64,000 bases of DNA, from positions 14,454,501 to 14,518,500 of the forward strand of contig JAWQUS010000010.1 in the NCBI GenBank assembly GCA_036365455.1, written 5' to 3'. A program made the position numbers and the translations under genes. The notes beneath the pieces are model-generated. The model was not told the origin of the DNA. It searched no databases and saw nothing but the letters and a program-made list of their open reading frames with translations. Positions 21,763 to 31,265 of the stretch are shown piece after piece. The stretch is from Macrosoma leucophasiata. Lineage: Eukaryota > Arthropoda > Insecta > Lepidoptera > Hedylidae. Positions within the stretch are counted from its first letter, which is position 1. Each line of letters starts with the position of its first letter.

Positions 21763-22754
21763 ATTAACTATTCTACTTGCGGTATCATAACTACAATCTG
21801 ATTTGACGAAAACAATGCGTCAAGAGATTTTCGAATTTGATTTGAATATCATCATAATATGGTGTCATTAGCAACCATTCGTTACAGTGCAACTTACTGT
21901 GATTGATGAGGCTTGTCTCGCAATAACTTGTGTAGTAGTAATATATGCGTAATATTTTGCGTGCGCGCATACTAAACGAGTTCAAGTGCACGCAGCTGTA
22001 AGTAATTTTGATTTCACAAAATAGTGCTACTTTAACTTTGGATTTAATCTGCAAAATGCAGTTTAATATACCTAGGGAACTACTAGAACTTCGCAAATAT
22101 GAATAATGTTCGGAACTCTATGACATGGGCTCTTCCCGCCCACAAATGAGAGCAGTATTCCAGATGGGGCCGCACTTGGGCCTTATAAAGCTGTAGTAGC
22201 TGCCCCGATGTGAAATACTGCCTCGCTTTGTTAAGCACCCCCAACTTTTTGGATGCCAACTTGGATGGTACACTCAATGTGACTCCCGAATTGCACTTCG
22301 TTAGTTGACATATCGAACGAAGTGGTAAAGTTGGGGGTGCTTAACAAAGCGAGGCAGTTTTTCACATCGGGGCAGCTACTACAGCTGGGGCCAGATAGGG
22401 CCAGATGATGGGAACAGATGGGGCCGCCATCTGGAATACTGCTCTCATTTGTGGGCGGGAGCTCCCAAATACCAGCTTGGTTCACTTGACTCCCTACAAA
22501 AACGCGCCGTTCGTATTGTTAACGATCCAGGACTTACTGACAGGCTCGAACATCTGAGCCTGCGCAGAGACATTGGGAGTCTGTGTGTGTTGTACCGTCT
22601 CTACAATGGTGAGTGCTCTGCTAAACTGTTCGACATGGTGCCACCGTCTCTTTTTCTACACCGTACTACCCGCCGAAGAGAGAAGTTCCACCGACACCGA
22701 CTGGACACCCGGCAGTGCTCAACGGTGCGGTTTTCACGTTCGTTCCTGCCTAGA

Positions 22755-22818
22755 ACGTGTAAATTGTGGAACCAACTTTCCTCTGAGGAACACCTCAGAG
22801 GGAAGTTCGTTCCACAAT
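22755..22818. repeat. Hairpin 1 in the Jockey relic: near-perfect ~28-bp arms, AACA loop
   Basis: The stretch beginning AAATTGTGGAACCAACTTTC and ending CTCTGAGG is followed by AACA and then its near-complement (CCTCAGAGGGAAGTTCGTTC and on). About three mismatches over 28 bp. It directly precedes hairpin 2. Confidence 0.85.
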
Positions 22819-22820
22819 TC

Positions 22821-22870
22821 ACCCCATATTGTAGCACCTAGGGAACACCCTAGGTGCTACAATATGGGGT
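22821..22870. repeat. Hairpin 2 in the Jockey relic: perfect 23-bp arms, AACA loop
   Basis: Bases 22821-22843 (ACCCCATATTGTAGCACCTA then GGG) are the exact complement of 22848-22870, with an AACA loop. The right arm is the expected coding strand (CYNMGF). The left arm is an inserted inverted copy. Confidence 0.95.
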
Positions 22871-23048
22871 TCTTCAAAAATGGCGTCAAAAGAGTCCTTC
22901 AGGGCTGGCAGCGCGCTGACAACTCCCCTGGTGTTGCAAATGTTCATAGGCGACGGTGACCACTTTCCATCAGTTGGCCCGTTTGCTTGTCTGTCAACCT
23001 TCAGACATAAAAAAAAAGTATTTATAAATCTCAGATAAAAGATACTTC

Positions 23049-23420
23049 TCATGACATTTTTTACGGTTCCGTACCTCAAAAGGCAACGGAACCCATACCT
23101 ATAAGATCATCCGTGCACCTGTCTGTCTGTCTGTCTGTCTGTCGGTCATAGCCAATTTTCCCCTGTACTGGACTTGAAAATTGGTACAAATGTAAATCAG
23201 TTACCAAAATAGGTGAATTGCAAATATAAGGGATGCATTTTTTAAATTTTATCATTTTGAAATTTATCAAGTAAATCTATTTACTTGAATAATTTCAAAA
23301 CCACTATAGACATCAATTGACGATTTCTCTCTGTATCTCCAATACAACTGTGCTTAAAATTTTGAAATAATTTAACTATAGATTCCAGGAAAATCTATAA
23401 GAAGTTATGGTCCGTATTCA
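23049..23420 (+). mobile_element. Rep-E-related copy with CTGT run
   Basis: ACGGTTCCGTACCTCAAAAG and CGGAACCCATACCTATAAG, then a CTGT run at 23118-23145 and a diverged body with TTTTGAAATTTATCAAG. Similar in layout to Rep-E but with a different interior; probably a related subfamily. Confidence 0.5.
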
Positions 23421-23950
23421 TGATAACGTAGGAAATTCATTAATTATACTTGAACGGATGTCCGACTCGCACAGGGGAACTGACAAAATAAACTGTAGTT
23501 CTATAAAAAAACTGGATACATCGTTGAAAAGAGATGGAAAATATTGTAAACGAAAAATATTTTCTCCTTGCAGATATTTCAGCTTATTGGCAGCGAATAT
23601 TTTTACGAAAAAACAGTCTGTTGTATAAATCGGTATGATGCATATGTATACTAGTGTCTAACTAGATGGTATTTGTACAATCACTTGGAATTGACAAAAT
23701 GGGTGATCACGCAACAAAATGACAACGTGACTCATGAAGAGGTCAAATAATGGAATACAGTGAAAAAGGAAATTTGTTTCTAAAAATATGCTTTGGGCGA
23801 AATTTAACATACAAATATGAATTTGGAGATACAGCTAATGTGAAAGAGCTAGGCATACGCATATTACATTATCTTGTCTATCGGCTAAATGAATCTAAAA
23901 TATCCAAAAGAAAGTAGCGTCGAACTTTCTTTTGTATATTTTTTTAAGGC
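23421..23950. other. No recognised feature
   Basis: AT-rich; the 73-codon ORF at 23407-23628 has no motif. Confidence 0.45.
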
Positions 23951-24540
23951 AATGGTGTGGCTTTGGGACGCGACGTCACCACCATCTACTATTGCAGAAG
24001 AATTCTTCCCTTATTGCAATCAGTCAACCGAACAGTGGCGGCTAAACTATTAGAATATATAGGCTTACTGGTGGTAGAGCTCGCGGGCGTAGGCATCACT
24101 GCATTACCTAATATACTTGCCGCTAAATGGTATTGTTCAGCACTATCGTGTTCCGGTCAGGTGGTAATGTACGGCTCTGTAATTTCTGGCACAGAGGCGT
24201 AACACCTTAGGCCTCAGGAGTGGTAACGCATCTGCATTTTGACCTTGGTCTTTGTGTGGGTGTCTATATACTGCAGTCATTACTTAACATCAATGTGAAC
24301 TGCATGCTTGTTTACCACTTCCATTACATAAAAAATAAATAGGATTTAAGCAGCATCCAAAGCAGTAACGCGAAATAAACCGCTGTTCTAGTTCTGTGAG
24401 ACGGTTCCCGCGATAAAACTACTGCCACTGCAATCGCCAATCCGAATGCTACGCGTGGTAATTATGGCATATTCTCCCTTAATGCTACTCAACCCTGGTG
24501 AGGCTTTTGAATCTTTTGATCAGCAGCTGACGTCACTTGT
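23951..24540 (+). mobile_element. Rep-C copy interrupted by a Rep-A insertion
   Basis: The left part has TTGGGACGCGACGTCACCAC, TATTGCAGAAGAATTCTTCC and CAGTCAACCGAACAGTGGCG; the right part has CGATAAAACTACTGCCACTG, CGCCAATCCG and GGTAATTATGGCATATTC. In the unbroken copy at 63762-64000 these blocks are adjacent. A Rep-A copy (24064-24341) lies between, so Rep-A moved after this Rep-C landed. Confidence 0.7.
24064..24341 (+). mobile_element. Rep-A copy, head and poly(A) present
   Basis: Plus orientation: CTTACTGGTGGTAGAGCTCG head, CATTACCTAATATACTTGCC, TTCAGCACTATCGTGTTCCG, TAACACCTTAGGCCTCAGG, TGCATGCTTGTTTACCACTT and CATTACAT, then A-rich. It lacks about 14 bp of the GGAGCTC hairpin seen in the 29-kb copy. 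Confidence 0.8.
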
Positions 24541-24594
24541 CTTTCGGCCGAAGTGACGAAACGTTAGCAATGAAGGTTATAAATAAGCGTGCAT

Positions 24595-25090
24595 TTCACA
24601 TGAATGGTAAGTGACTACTGCAGACTATCGATATTTAGATAAATAGTCAGAGGGCAAATGCAGATGCGTTGTCAATTCTAAGGTCTAAAATGTTTCGCCT
24701 CTCTTACGGCAAATTAAAAAATACTACGAGACTTTGGCCACATTGCTCGCAGGGGTGATAAAAACTTGGAACGCCTAATAATTACTGGCAAAGTGGAGGG
24801 AATTAGGCGGAGTGGGGCGGATTAGGTATCGCAGGAGCTGGAGATACCTACCACTTACTGCTGCAATACACCAAGCGACGGAACAAAACCGATGGAGACA
24901 GCTGGTTGACATAATCAAAAGGAGCCACGATCCTCAGCAATAAGGGGCACGACTAAAGAGAGAGAAAGAGACAGCAAATTACGAGGATGGTCTGGATTAC
25001 AATACCATTTAACTGGAACACGTCAGTAATATTTGGCATTAAATACATTAGGTAATGCGATAGTGCACATCCAGCTGGAGGGCACTGGAA
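24595..25090 (-). mobile_element. Badly decayed Rep-A copy split by a LINE scrap
   Basis: The left half (AAGCGTGCATTTCACATGAA, GCAAATGCAGATGCGTTGTC) and right half (ACCATTTAACTGGAACACG, ACATTAGGTAATGCGATAGT) are Rep-A blocks separated by about 270 bp of other DNA that contains the LINE tail at 24845-24960. Confidence 0.45.
24845..24960 (+). pseudogene. Tail of a LINE ORF2 (short fragment)
   Basis: The frame ending at TAA 24941-24943 reads ATEQNRWRQLVDIIKRSHDP followed by QQ-stop. 'DRxxWRxLVxxI...SHDPQQ-stop' is the style of C-termini of several insect LINE ORF2 proteins. Only about 30 codons are recognisable, so this is a tentative call. Confidence 0.4.
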
Positions 25091-25768
25091 CGATCATCAA
25101 TTAACATTTGTGTAACTATTTAATAGTTGCTACACTATGACAATAGGTTGCTAGATTGCCAGAGGGACTGACAGATTTCAGACGGTCACTGATCCTCTTA
25201 TCTAGTGTCATTAGGGGTCTCGCTAATTTTAGAACACACCGGCTCGTTGACCTATCGATTCGCGATATTACGACGTCTGCAATTGTCGATTTCGAATGTT
25301 TAATTGCGATGGACGATCTGATCTGACTACCGTTTCCTTGTTTGCTAGGCGCGCGTTGCAGTTGGTGCAACGTTTAATGAGTTGTCTCGTAACAGAAGAC
25401 TTTATAATTGTCAGCATTAAAAACGTGACAAACGGCGAGTTTGTTGCGCGGGGCGGTTGCAAAGATGTAATATCAATCTGTCCGACGGCCTTGGCACACA
25501 AGCGTGATAGTTTCACTCAACTAAATGGGGGCACAGCTTTTTGTTCGAAGTATGAATTATTAGTATGATTCGTCGGGAAAGACCTATTCGCGACAGACGT
25601 AACTTCTGTGTGTTTCTCATTAGACTGCGTGTGTCACGTCACGTCGGCCTCAAAGTCTCAATGTTGTTCACAAAATGCGTCAATTTGGGCAATCTCCCTC
25701 ATATTTTTTGCTTGCCGGGAGTGTACTTTAGTTGTTAACATACAATGTATACTTTGAAAAATTCTATA
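25091..25768. other. Unassigned; 90-codon ORF at 25296-25568 without known domain
   Basis: This stretch is less AT-rich than its surroundings. The plus-strand ORF 25296-25568 begins MFNCDGRSDLTTVSLFARRA and shows no motif, signal peptide or repeat. Overlapping minus-strand ORFs of similar length argue that openness here is compositional. Confidence 0.3.
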
Positions 25769-25950
25769 CCGTACTAATATTATAAATGCGAAAGTAACTC
25801 TGTCTGCCTGTCTGTCTGTTACCATTTCACGTCCAAACGACTGAACCGATTTTAATGAAATTTGGTACAGAGATAGAGTTGACTTTGAGAAAGAACATAG
25901 GCTACTTTTTAAACGACATCCACGCGGCCGAAGCCGCGGGCAATAGGTAG
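25769..25950 (+). mobile_element. Rep-H copy, compact
   Basis: Full order: ACTAATATTATAAATGCGAA, TCTGCCTGTCTGTCTGTTAC, ACTGAACCGATTTTAATGAA, AGAACATAGGCTACTTTTTA, and terminal CACGCGGCCGAAGCCGCGGG then CAATAGGTAGT. The GC-rich end forms a small hairpin (GCGGC...GCCGC). The reference copy for this family in the window. Confidence 0.75.
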
Positions 25951-26570
25951 TACCTATATAACAGCACAGCCTAAAGAACGTATTGATTACCTTACAATAG
26001 TATGTGATAAAACCTATTCAATGTTATTGTATTAAAAAAAATGCACCCTGTTACTAAAGATATGTAGAGTAAAGTAGGTACTAGTATTACCCAATTTACC
26101 CATACTTCATCCTGGTGATAGGTTATAAAAAAGTCTCAAGCTAGCTTCCAGAAGTCTAGATCTTCATAAATGGAGATGTAGAAATCTTAGACAGATGAAG
26201 AGACAGAAAAATAAAAAAGCAATAACATTTCAATTATAATTATTATTTTATTATAGGTTTTTTATTTCACTGTAAAATATTTTAATAATTGCTATAATTA
26301 TTTATATGTCTTGTTTGTCAATGAAGTCGGAATCATGCCAAATATAGTAACTTATAGTAAGTATAATTCAGACTTCAAAACCGCCGACTACCGACGCACT
26401 CTGTACTCGTTTGTTGGCCACAAATTACAAATTAAGCAAGCCAAATAAAGTCAGCGCCTACTAGCATTTATAAACCACAGCAACAATATTAGTGACAGAT
26501 GAATATCATGAGAAAATGCATAGAACAACATCAACGGTGAGGTTCAACCACTGATCGTTTTTTATTATTT
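25951..26570. other. No recognised feature
   Basis: AT-rich; unassigned. Confidence 0.45.
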
Positions 26571-26858
26571 ATACCACGCGGCGGACCGGAGGGGCCATAT
26601 GCAGGTTTTCCACTCTGTCAAAGTGCAAGCCCAAGTGGGCTCGATATGTTTAAATGTGTGCGTGAAATTGTTTATGTGTATTGTTAAAGTCAAGGTGTGA
26701 GTTTCGTAGTAGTAGACGTTTTTTGTTGTGTGTGTGCGTGTGTGTGTCACAAAAATTTTCCCCCACAAAGAATGACAGACTGTTTTGCTTCGGTAATAAA
26801 CGCAACGGCTACTCCCCTCCGGTCGTCCGGTGGCCCGTGTTGTTCTATGATTTATACC
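26571..26858. mobile_element. MITE-1 copy
   Basis: The right end GGCTACTCCCCTCCGG (26807) is the inverse of the left end CCGGAGGGG(AGTAG)CC, whose AGTAG is deleted in this copy (26587-26595). The interior GTCAAGGTGTGAGTTTCGTA, CCCACAAAGAATGACAGAC and TCGGTAATAAACGCAA matches the copies at 47022 and 62067. It contains a GT-rich run. Non-autonomous DNA transposon; the small ORFs inside are incidental. Confidence 0.7.
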
Positions 26859-27474
26859 CACAGAAAATTAAGAAGATGGTAAAAGCTTCCGGTGGTTTTG
26901 AAAGAGGCGTGTAGTCACACCGCGGACACTCCGCCAAAATTCCATACAAACGCTTAATTTGGTCTCTATGACACAGGCATCAATCAGTGACGTGTATTTA
27001 CACGTGCACCTGTGTGCGTAAAGCACGTAAAAAATACCAAACTTTTCCCATAAGAGGGGAGGAGGTTGGGTGAAGCGGGGAAACCGGGCAGGACGTCGAA
27101 GTGTCCATTCAATACGTAGTATTATTACATATTCTCTGATGTAGTGCTCTTATTTTATTTCATTTTCTTGGTGTTTTGTGAGCTATATTAAATAAAGTGA
27201 GGCTTATTATAGTGCCCGTGTATAGTGAAATAGAATAACAGTGCGAAAACACGTTCTTTCGGGTGGCCTCCAAAACTTCATTGTAGATGTTCTGGTAAAG
27301 TAGCCATCGCTTTACTCGAATTACTGTGACTCTGACTAAGGGACTGATAAATTGTCTGACTTTTACGCTGCTTATTACGAATACGAAATATCGTTTTACT
27401 TGACACTGGTAATATGCGTAATAGCGATGCCATAACACTAAAAAAAAAAGGTTCCGGTAACTATCTGATAACTT
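26859..27474. other. No recognised feature
   Basis: The 26900-27110 part is moderately GC-rich (ACACGTGCACCTGTGTGCG) but I cannot assign it to a gene or repeat. Confidence 0.4.
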
Positions 27475-27620
27475 CATCACTTAAGCCGAAAGACTTCCAC
27501 AGTTGTACAAAATCCCTCCTCGAAGTGTTGCACGTCATTAGAGAAGAATATGCCATAATCGCCACGCGATCGGATTTGCGTTCGCAGTGGCGGTAATTTT
27601 ATCGCGAGACAGGGCTCGGC
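27475..27620 (-). repeat. Rep-C fragment, inverted
   Basis: GAAGAATATGCCATAATCGC, CACGCGATCGGATTTGCG and TTCGCAGTGGCGGTAATTTT are the complement of the Rep-C blocks (…CCGCCAATCCACATGCC…GGCATTATGGCATATT). Confidence 0.5.
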
Positions 27621-27651
27621 TGATTTGACCGTCATTGTACGGTTGACTGAG

Positions 27652-27704
27652 TGCGCTAGCCGAAAACTTCTTCTTGAATAAAGAAGAATTTTTCGGCTAG
27701 CGCA
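27652..27704. repeat. Long hairpin, 24-bp arms with one mismatch, 5-base loop
   Basis: TGCGCTAGCCGAAAA (27652-27666) pairs with 27690-27704. After one C-T mismatch, TTCTTCTT pairs with AAGAAGAA; the loop is GAATA. It could be a foldback scar like those at 22.8 and 29.1 kb, or a transcribed small-RNA hairpin. No sister copy tells which. Confidence 0.85.
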
Positions 27705-27789
27705 AGGAGAAGGTTTGTTTGAAAAAAAAAATGTAGCAAATGTTTAAAAATCCAATGATTCCAATCTACAATGTTTTAAGAGTTTTAAG

Positions 27790-27826
27790 TCCCACTTAAG
27801 TGACGTTTGAGTATTTGGCCGTGAAT
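27790..27826 (+). repeat. MITE-3 solo end
   Basis: CCCACTTAAGTGACGTTTGA then GTATTTGGCC matches the MITE-3 end at 7320-7344. No partner end is visible nearby. Confidence 0.5.
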
Positions 27827-28061
27827 CCCTTAGGCCGTTGAACTACCTACTTATAAAGGGTGGTGGATACATATTCAATTTATTTGCAGGAGGGCGTGTC
27901 TCAAAATATTAAAAGGCGTCACTTAGCTGGGAATAATTAGGGTTTATAAAGGTTAAAACACTTATTATGTCTGGAATGGATTTGGGTAATTTTGGGACTG
28001 ACTTGACACTTGAACTCTTTTCATTGCATCCGTTATTGAACGTTATAAATGCTTACCTCAG

Positions 28062-28200
28062 TATATAAGAAAAAGTGCGATGACGTGTCGCCTAGTCGGT
28101 GGTGTACCGCGGGGCCCGCATTGTGGCGGCGAGCACACCCTCATAACACGCACTAGCTAGCTCCGCTGTATCTCGCTGTCCATAGCCTGGAGAAAAATAA
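28062..28200 (+). promoter_or_regulatory. Possible core promoter: TATA box followed by a GC-rich segment
   Basis: TATATAAG at 28062-28069 is followed by a GC-rich 100-bp island (GTGTACCGCGGGGCCCGCAT and on) in otherwise AT-rich DNA. A CRE-like TGACGT lies at 28081. No coding exon or splice donor is recognisable downstream. A chance match is quite possible in AT-rich DNA. Confidence 0.2.
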
Positions 28201-29060
28201 TATTTAAATTTTTTGCGTCTTATTTTTATGTTCATATTGTTAGTTCATAAATATTTATCCTTAAATCATGATTAGCTACAATAATTTTAGTTTTTAGATT
28301 TGATCACCTCATTATTTTGTAGTCGCTTAAAAGTTATATAATCCAATTGGGAGGTTTCTCTACTGGAGCATTGATTATAGAGTCTACATGTCCGCAACAT
28401 CAATATCAGTTGGTAGCTATTTCAATGAGGAATATTCCATTACAATTATTTTTTTACTATGCATAAGAATGATAATGGCGAAAAGCTAGCTAATAGTTTC
28501 ATCAAGGGTTTTAAAATGTACATAAATTAGATAAGGCATTGAAAAAAAATATATATTTCGTAATATTATAACCTAAATAGATCAAAAGTAGTTAAGCTTA
28601 ATTGTTTGTAGTCAACGTCGTCAAATTATTATTTGGCCTACTTTGAATAAATAAATACTGAACTTGTTAAAAAAAAACTGACCCCAAAATGACAATTGAC
28701 AAAAGAAATCACGTAGTATGATTAACGTTTATCGTAATCGGCCATCTTTTATACTGTCACAAAATTGTAAGAACTCGATTGAAATACCCAATATTATTTC
28801 TATGAATTCTTATGAGAAAGGTCACCTACCTAATTATGTAATAGGTCGTATGATGTACAGATTCTTTGACAGCGACAGGAAGTTCTATCGAAATATCGAT
28901 TGGCGATGCGACAGAAAGGTCAGCAGTTTATATATCATATATTAATGACATATATCATTACATACAATTTAATAACTGTTAATTCTTATTATTTTTAGTG
29001 GTTAGTAGAAAGAGGAAGAAGAATCATCATTATCATCTCAAGCCTTTTACAACTATTTTG
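28201..29060. other. No recognised feature
   Basis: AT-rich; the 75-codon ORF at 28718-28945 has no motif. Confidence 0.45.
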
Positions 29061-29380
29061 TTTTTTTTTTTTTTTTTTTTATGTAATGGACGTGGTAAAC
29101 AAGCATGCAGTTCATTCTGCAGTGATCACTTAACATCAATGTTAAGTGATCACTGCAGCCTATAGACACCCACACAAAGACCAAGGTCAAAATGCAGATG
29201 CGTTACCACTCCTGAGGCCTAAGGTCTTATGCCTCTGTGCCGGAAATTACAGGGCCGTACATTACCACCTGACCGGAACACGATAGTGTTGAACACTACC
29301 ATTTAGCGGCAAGTATATTAGGTAATGCGGTGGTGCCTACGCCCGTGAGCTCCGTCACTGGAGCTCTACCACCAGTAAAA
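29061..29380 (-). mobile_element. Rep-A copy, full length, with internal hairpin
   Basis: A T20 run (poly(A) on the minus strand) is followed by ATGTAATGG, GTGGTAAACAAGCATGCAG, then all internal blocks, to GTAGGCACCACC-complement and GAGCTCCGTCACTGGAGCTC, ending CTACCACCAGTAAAA. This is the most complete copy. Bases 29117-29158 are a perfect hairpin (see the next entry) absent from sister copies. The long A-tail suggests relatively recent retroposition. Confidence 0.85.
29117..29158. repeat. Perfect hairpin, 20-bp arms, 2-base loop, inside Rep-A
   Basis: CTGCAGTGATCACTTAACAT, then CA, then its exact complement. Sister copies read TTCACATTGATGTTAAGTGA then TGACTGCAG with no inverted part, so about 22 bases of inverted copy were inserted before ATGTTAAG. 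Confidence 0.95.
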
Positions 29381-31019
29381 GTGTGGGCCTCCTTAAATTT
29401 CTTTCATTCAGTTCTATCTTCTGCATTTATTTGTGGTCCGTTATCTTCTCGATGTCACATTTCCAACTTATCATGGGTTCTACTGACTAATCTACTTGTG
29501 TTCCCACGGTCGCCACCTTAACATGACTTTGCACCACGCGTCTTACGTGACTTACGTGTTATATTTTCCAGCCCATTGACATTTTAATTTGGCCATTCGT
29601 TCAGTATGTCGGATAGTTGGCTTTGTTTTCTCAATCACTTGTTGGCTTTTCGTAGAGTTAACTCCCACTAGTTTACGTTCTATTGTACTTTGCCGTAACA
29701 TGATCTTTTATTGTCAACCTAAGCTGAATCGCTTAAAAACAAAAGAAAAAACAGCATCTAAACTTTATCGTAATACTCGTAAGACATGGTAGAGGCACTA
29801 AAATATCATTGCTGAGGTATGTATTTTATTGTATGTATATATATTTTTATTGATCATGGATAATTCGACTTCAATTGAGAAATGTTCATCATAAGCTCCT
29901 AAAATCTTGGGCAGATGGAGATATATTATAATATTGCAATCTAATGGATATCTATTTATTGAATATTAAAATTAATCCACTTGGTGAAGCCATGTCAGAT
30001 AGAGCAAATACCTGTAAGGAAAATAAAGAGGGAGTGACGATATCCTTATTCTCAATTTTGTCGATTATAATCAAATTATAATTGTTAGATATATGTGTCA
30101 CATATTTATTTTTAAAACGAATTTAATAATAACTGAGAATAGCCCAAACTTGTGTTTTTGATAAACATATTAATTCTTCAGATTATACATTAGGTATATT
30201 AATAATCGATTATTAATTCTTTCGATAAACTGGATTTATTAAAAAAACAAGTCAGTAGTAATTGATTGCATTACTTTTGATATTATGAAATACTTGTCGG
30301 ATTGATTACATGTATTTAACTAGTAATCATATTTTTTTGGATTCTGCAGCCAAAGGAGTCAAGGCCTCTATACTGCTAATCTATGACTGTCTACTTAACA
30401 GGATGCATCATTTAAATGTTTATAAGTTTATAAGTATACATTACCACCTGACGTTTTCACATATTGCCAAACGAAATGATCTCTTCAATAACTGATTTAC
30501 TGAGGATTAGCTATACATCAAGGTGTAAAAAATATTGTGAATATCCTGATACAAATGTAATATCTGTTGACATTTGAATATAAATCCGAATCAATTCGGA
30601 TTTCGGTTAAAAATGGGTCACCCAAAGAACCAGTTTAACTGTTCTAAGTCAATAAATATTGAAATGCCTTTGATTGATTTTAGCCAACTATTTGACAGTG
30701 ATGTGCAAACTTTATTTATTGCGTTTTCAAAAAAGCTAAACCAGATTTTGTTAATAGCTCAGTGGGTGCGAACGTGCTCAGGTCACCCCATTAAGGTATT
30801 GAGAATGTTAAGCGTTGATACGTAGTCAAATGTCATCCGACCGGTTAATTTTAAGGTGAATGCATACTTATCGGAGTCAAACGCATCGAACAAGCTAAAG
30901 GAAACAAATTTTAAAGTATTTGATGAAATTTATTTGTTGTAGAGCGCTAGTGTCAGGAGCTCCGGGGCGTAATGTAGTGCTGACACCGCAAGCTGTAGTT
31001 TTACTTCATAATCCATCTT
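29381..31019. other. No recognised gene; weak reverse-transcriptase-like ORF at 30574-30825
   Basis: AT-rich. The 83-codon ORF 30574-30825 has NPNQFGFRLKMGHPKNQF and LIDFSQLFDSD, which recall the 'Q.GFR.G..T' and '.DfskAFD' blocks of LINE reverse transcriptases, but the spacing is too short and the rest is unlike the family. The 30405-30450 stretch includes a scrap (CATTACCACCTGACG) of Rep-A. Confidence 0.35.
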
Positions 31020-31063
31020 CCGCCAAATGGTAGTGTTCAGCACTACTGTATTCCGGTTAGATG
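31020..31063 (+). repeat. Rep-A fragment
   Basis: CGCCAAATGGTAGTGTTCAG then CACTACTGTATTCCGG: a 44-bp internal piece of Rep-A abutting the tRNA cassette. Confidence 0.55.
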
Positions 31064-31064
31064 T

Positions 31065-31265
31065 TAGTAAAGCAACGCAATAAATGTGAAGGAAAGATTT
31101 GACAAATCGGGCAGGACTTCAGTAGCTCAATTGGAAGAGCGGCTGGACTAGATTCCCAGTAGGCCGCGAGTTCGAGTCTCGTCTGAAGTCAAATTTTTCT
31201 TTCCATTTTTCTTTAAATAAAATATATTTCACAAGCATGTGTTAATGCGAAATAATATTAAACAA
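31065..31265 (+). mobile_element. tRNA-like cassette, copy 2 (tRNA-like part 31115-31190, plus strand)
   Basis: The tRNA-like core is identical over 76 nt to copy 1 at 18954-19029, here on the plus strand. The left arm GAAGGAAAGATTTGACAAAT precedes it and the right arm AAATTTTTCTTTCCATTTTT follows. To its right lies ATATTTCACAAGCATGTGTT then AATGCGAAATAATAT, which also lies to the right of copy 1, although copy 1's cassette is inverted. Confidence 0.72.

Larger units (their letters stand above)
22134..23018 (+). pseudogene. Jockey-clade LINE 3' end with inverted 5' portion and internal hairpins
   Basis: The plus strand from 22327 encodes a Jockey-type ORF2 C-terminus: KLGVLNKARQFFTSGQLLQL, then LGSLDSLQKRAVRIVNDPGL, LSLRRDIGSLCVLYRLYNGE, TVRFSRSFLPRTCKLWNQL and finally NGVKRVLQGWQRADNSPG followed by VANVHRRR-stop (TGA at 22957-22959). 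A short 3' UTR and an A-run ending at 23018 follow, so the 3' end is complete. Bases 22134-22320 carry the same region inverted (minus strand: SHIECTIQVGIQ, LGVLNKARQYF, QLYKAQVRPHLEYCSHLWAG). Inverted duplicate arms are 22134-22248 against 22327-22460. Between the LWNQL and NMGFF blocks the frame is destroyed by two adjacent hairpins (22755-22870). The copy is inactive. Confidence 0.88.

Noticed and set aside
25116..25568. ORFs of 82-90 codons on both strands
   Set aside because: Overlapping, no motif, and openness follows from local base composition.
26571..26914. ORFs of 61-98 codons in the GT-rich stretch
   Set aside because: They lie inside a MITE-1 copy; the equivalent ORFs are not preserved in the copy at 47 kb.
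30574..30825. ORF with NQFGFR and LIDFSQLFDSD, reminiscent of reverse transcriptase
   Set aside because: Spacing between blocks is too short and catalytic blocks are absent; kept only as a remark.
31115..31190. Functional tRNA gene
   Set aside because: The anticodon arm is malformed and the unit is repeated with mobile-element-like flanks.
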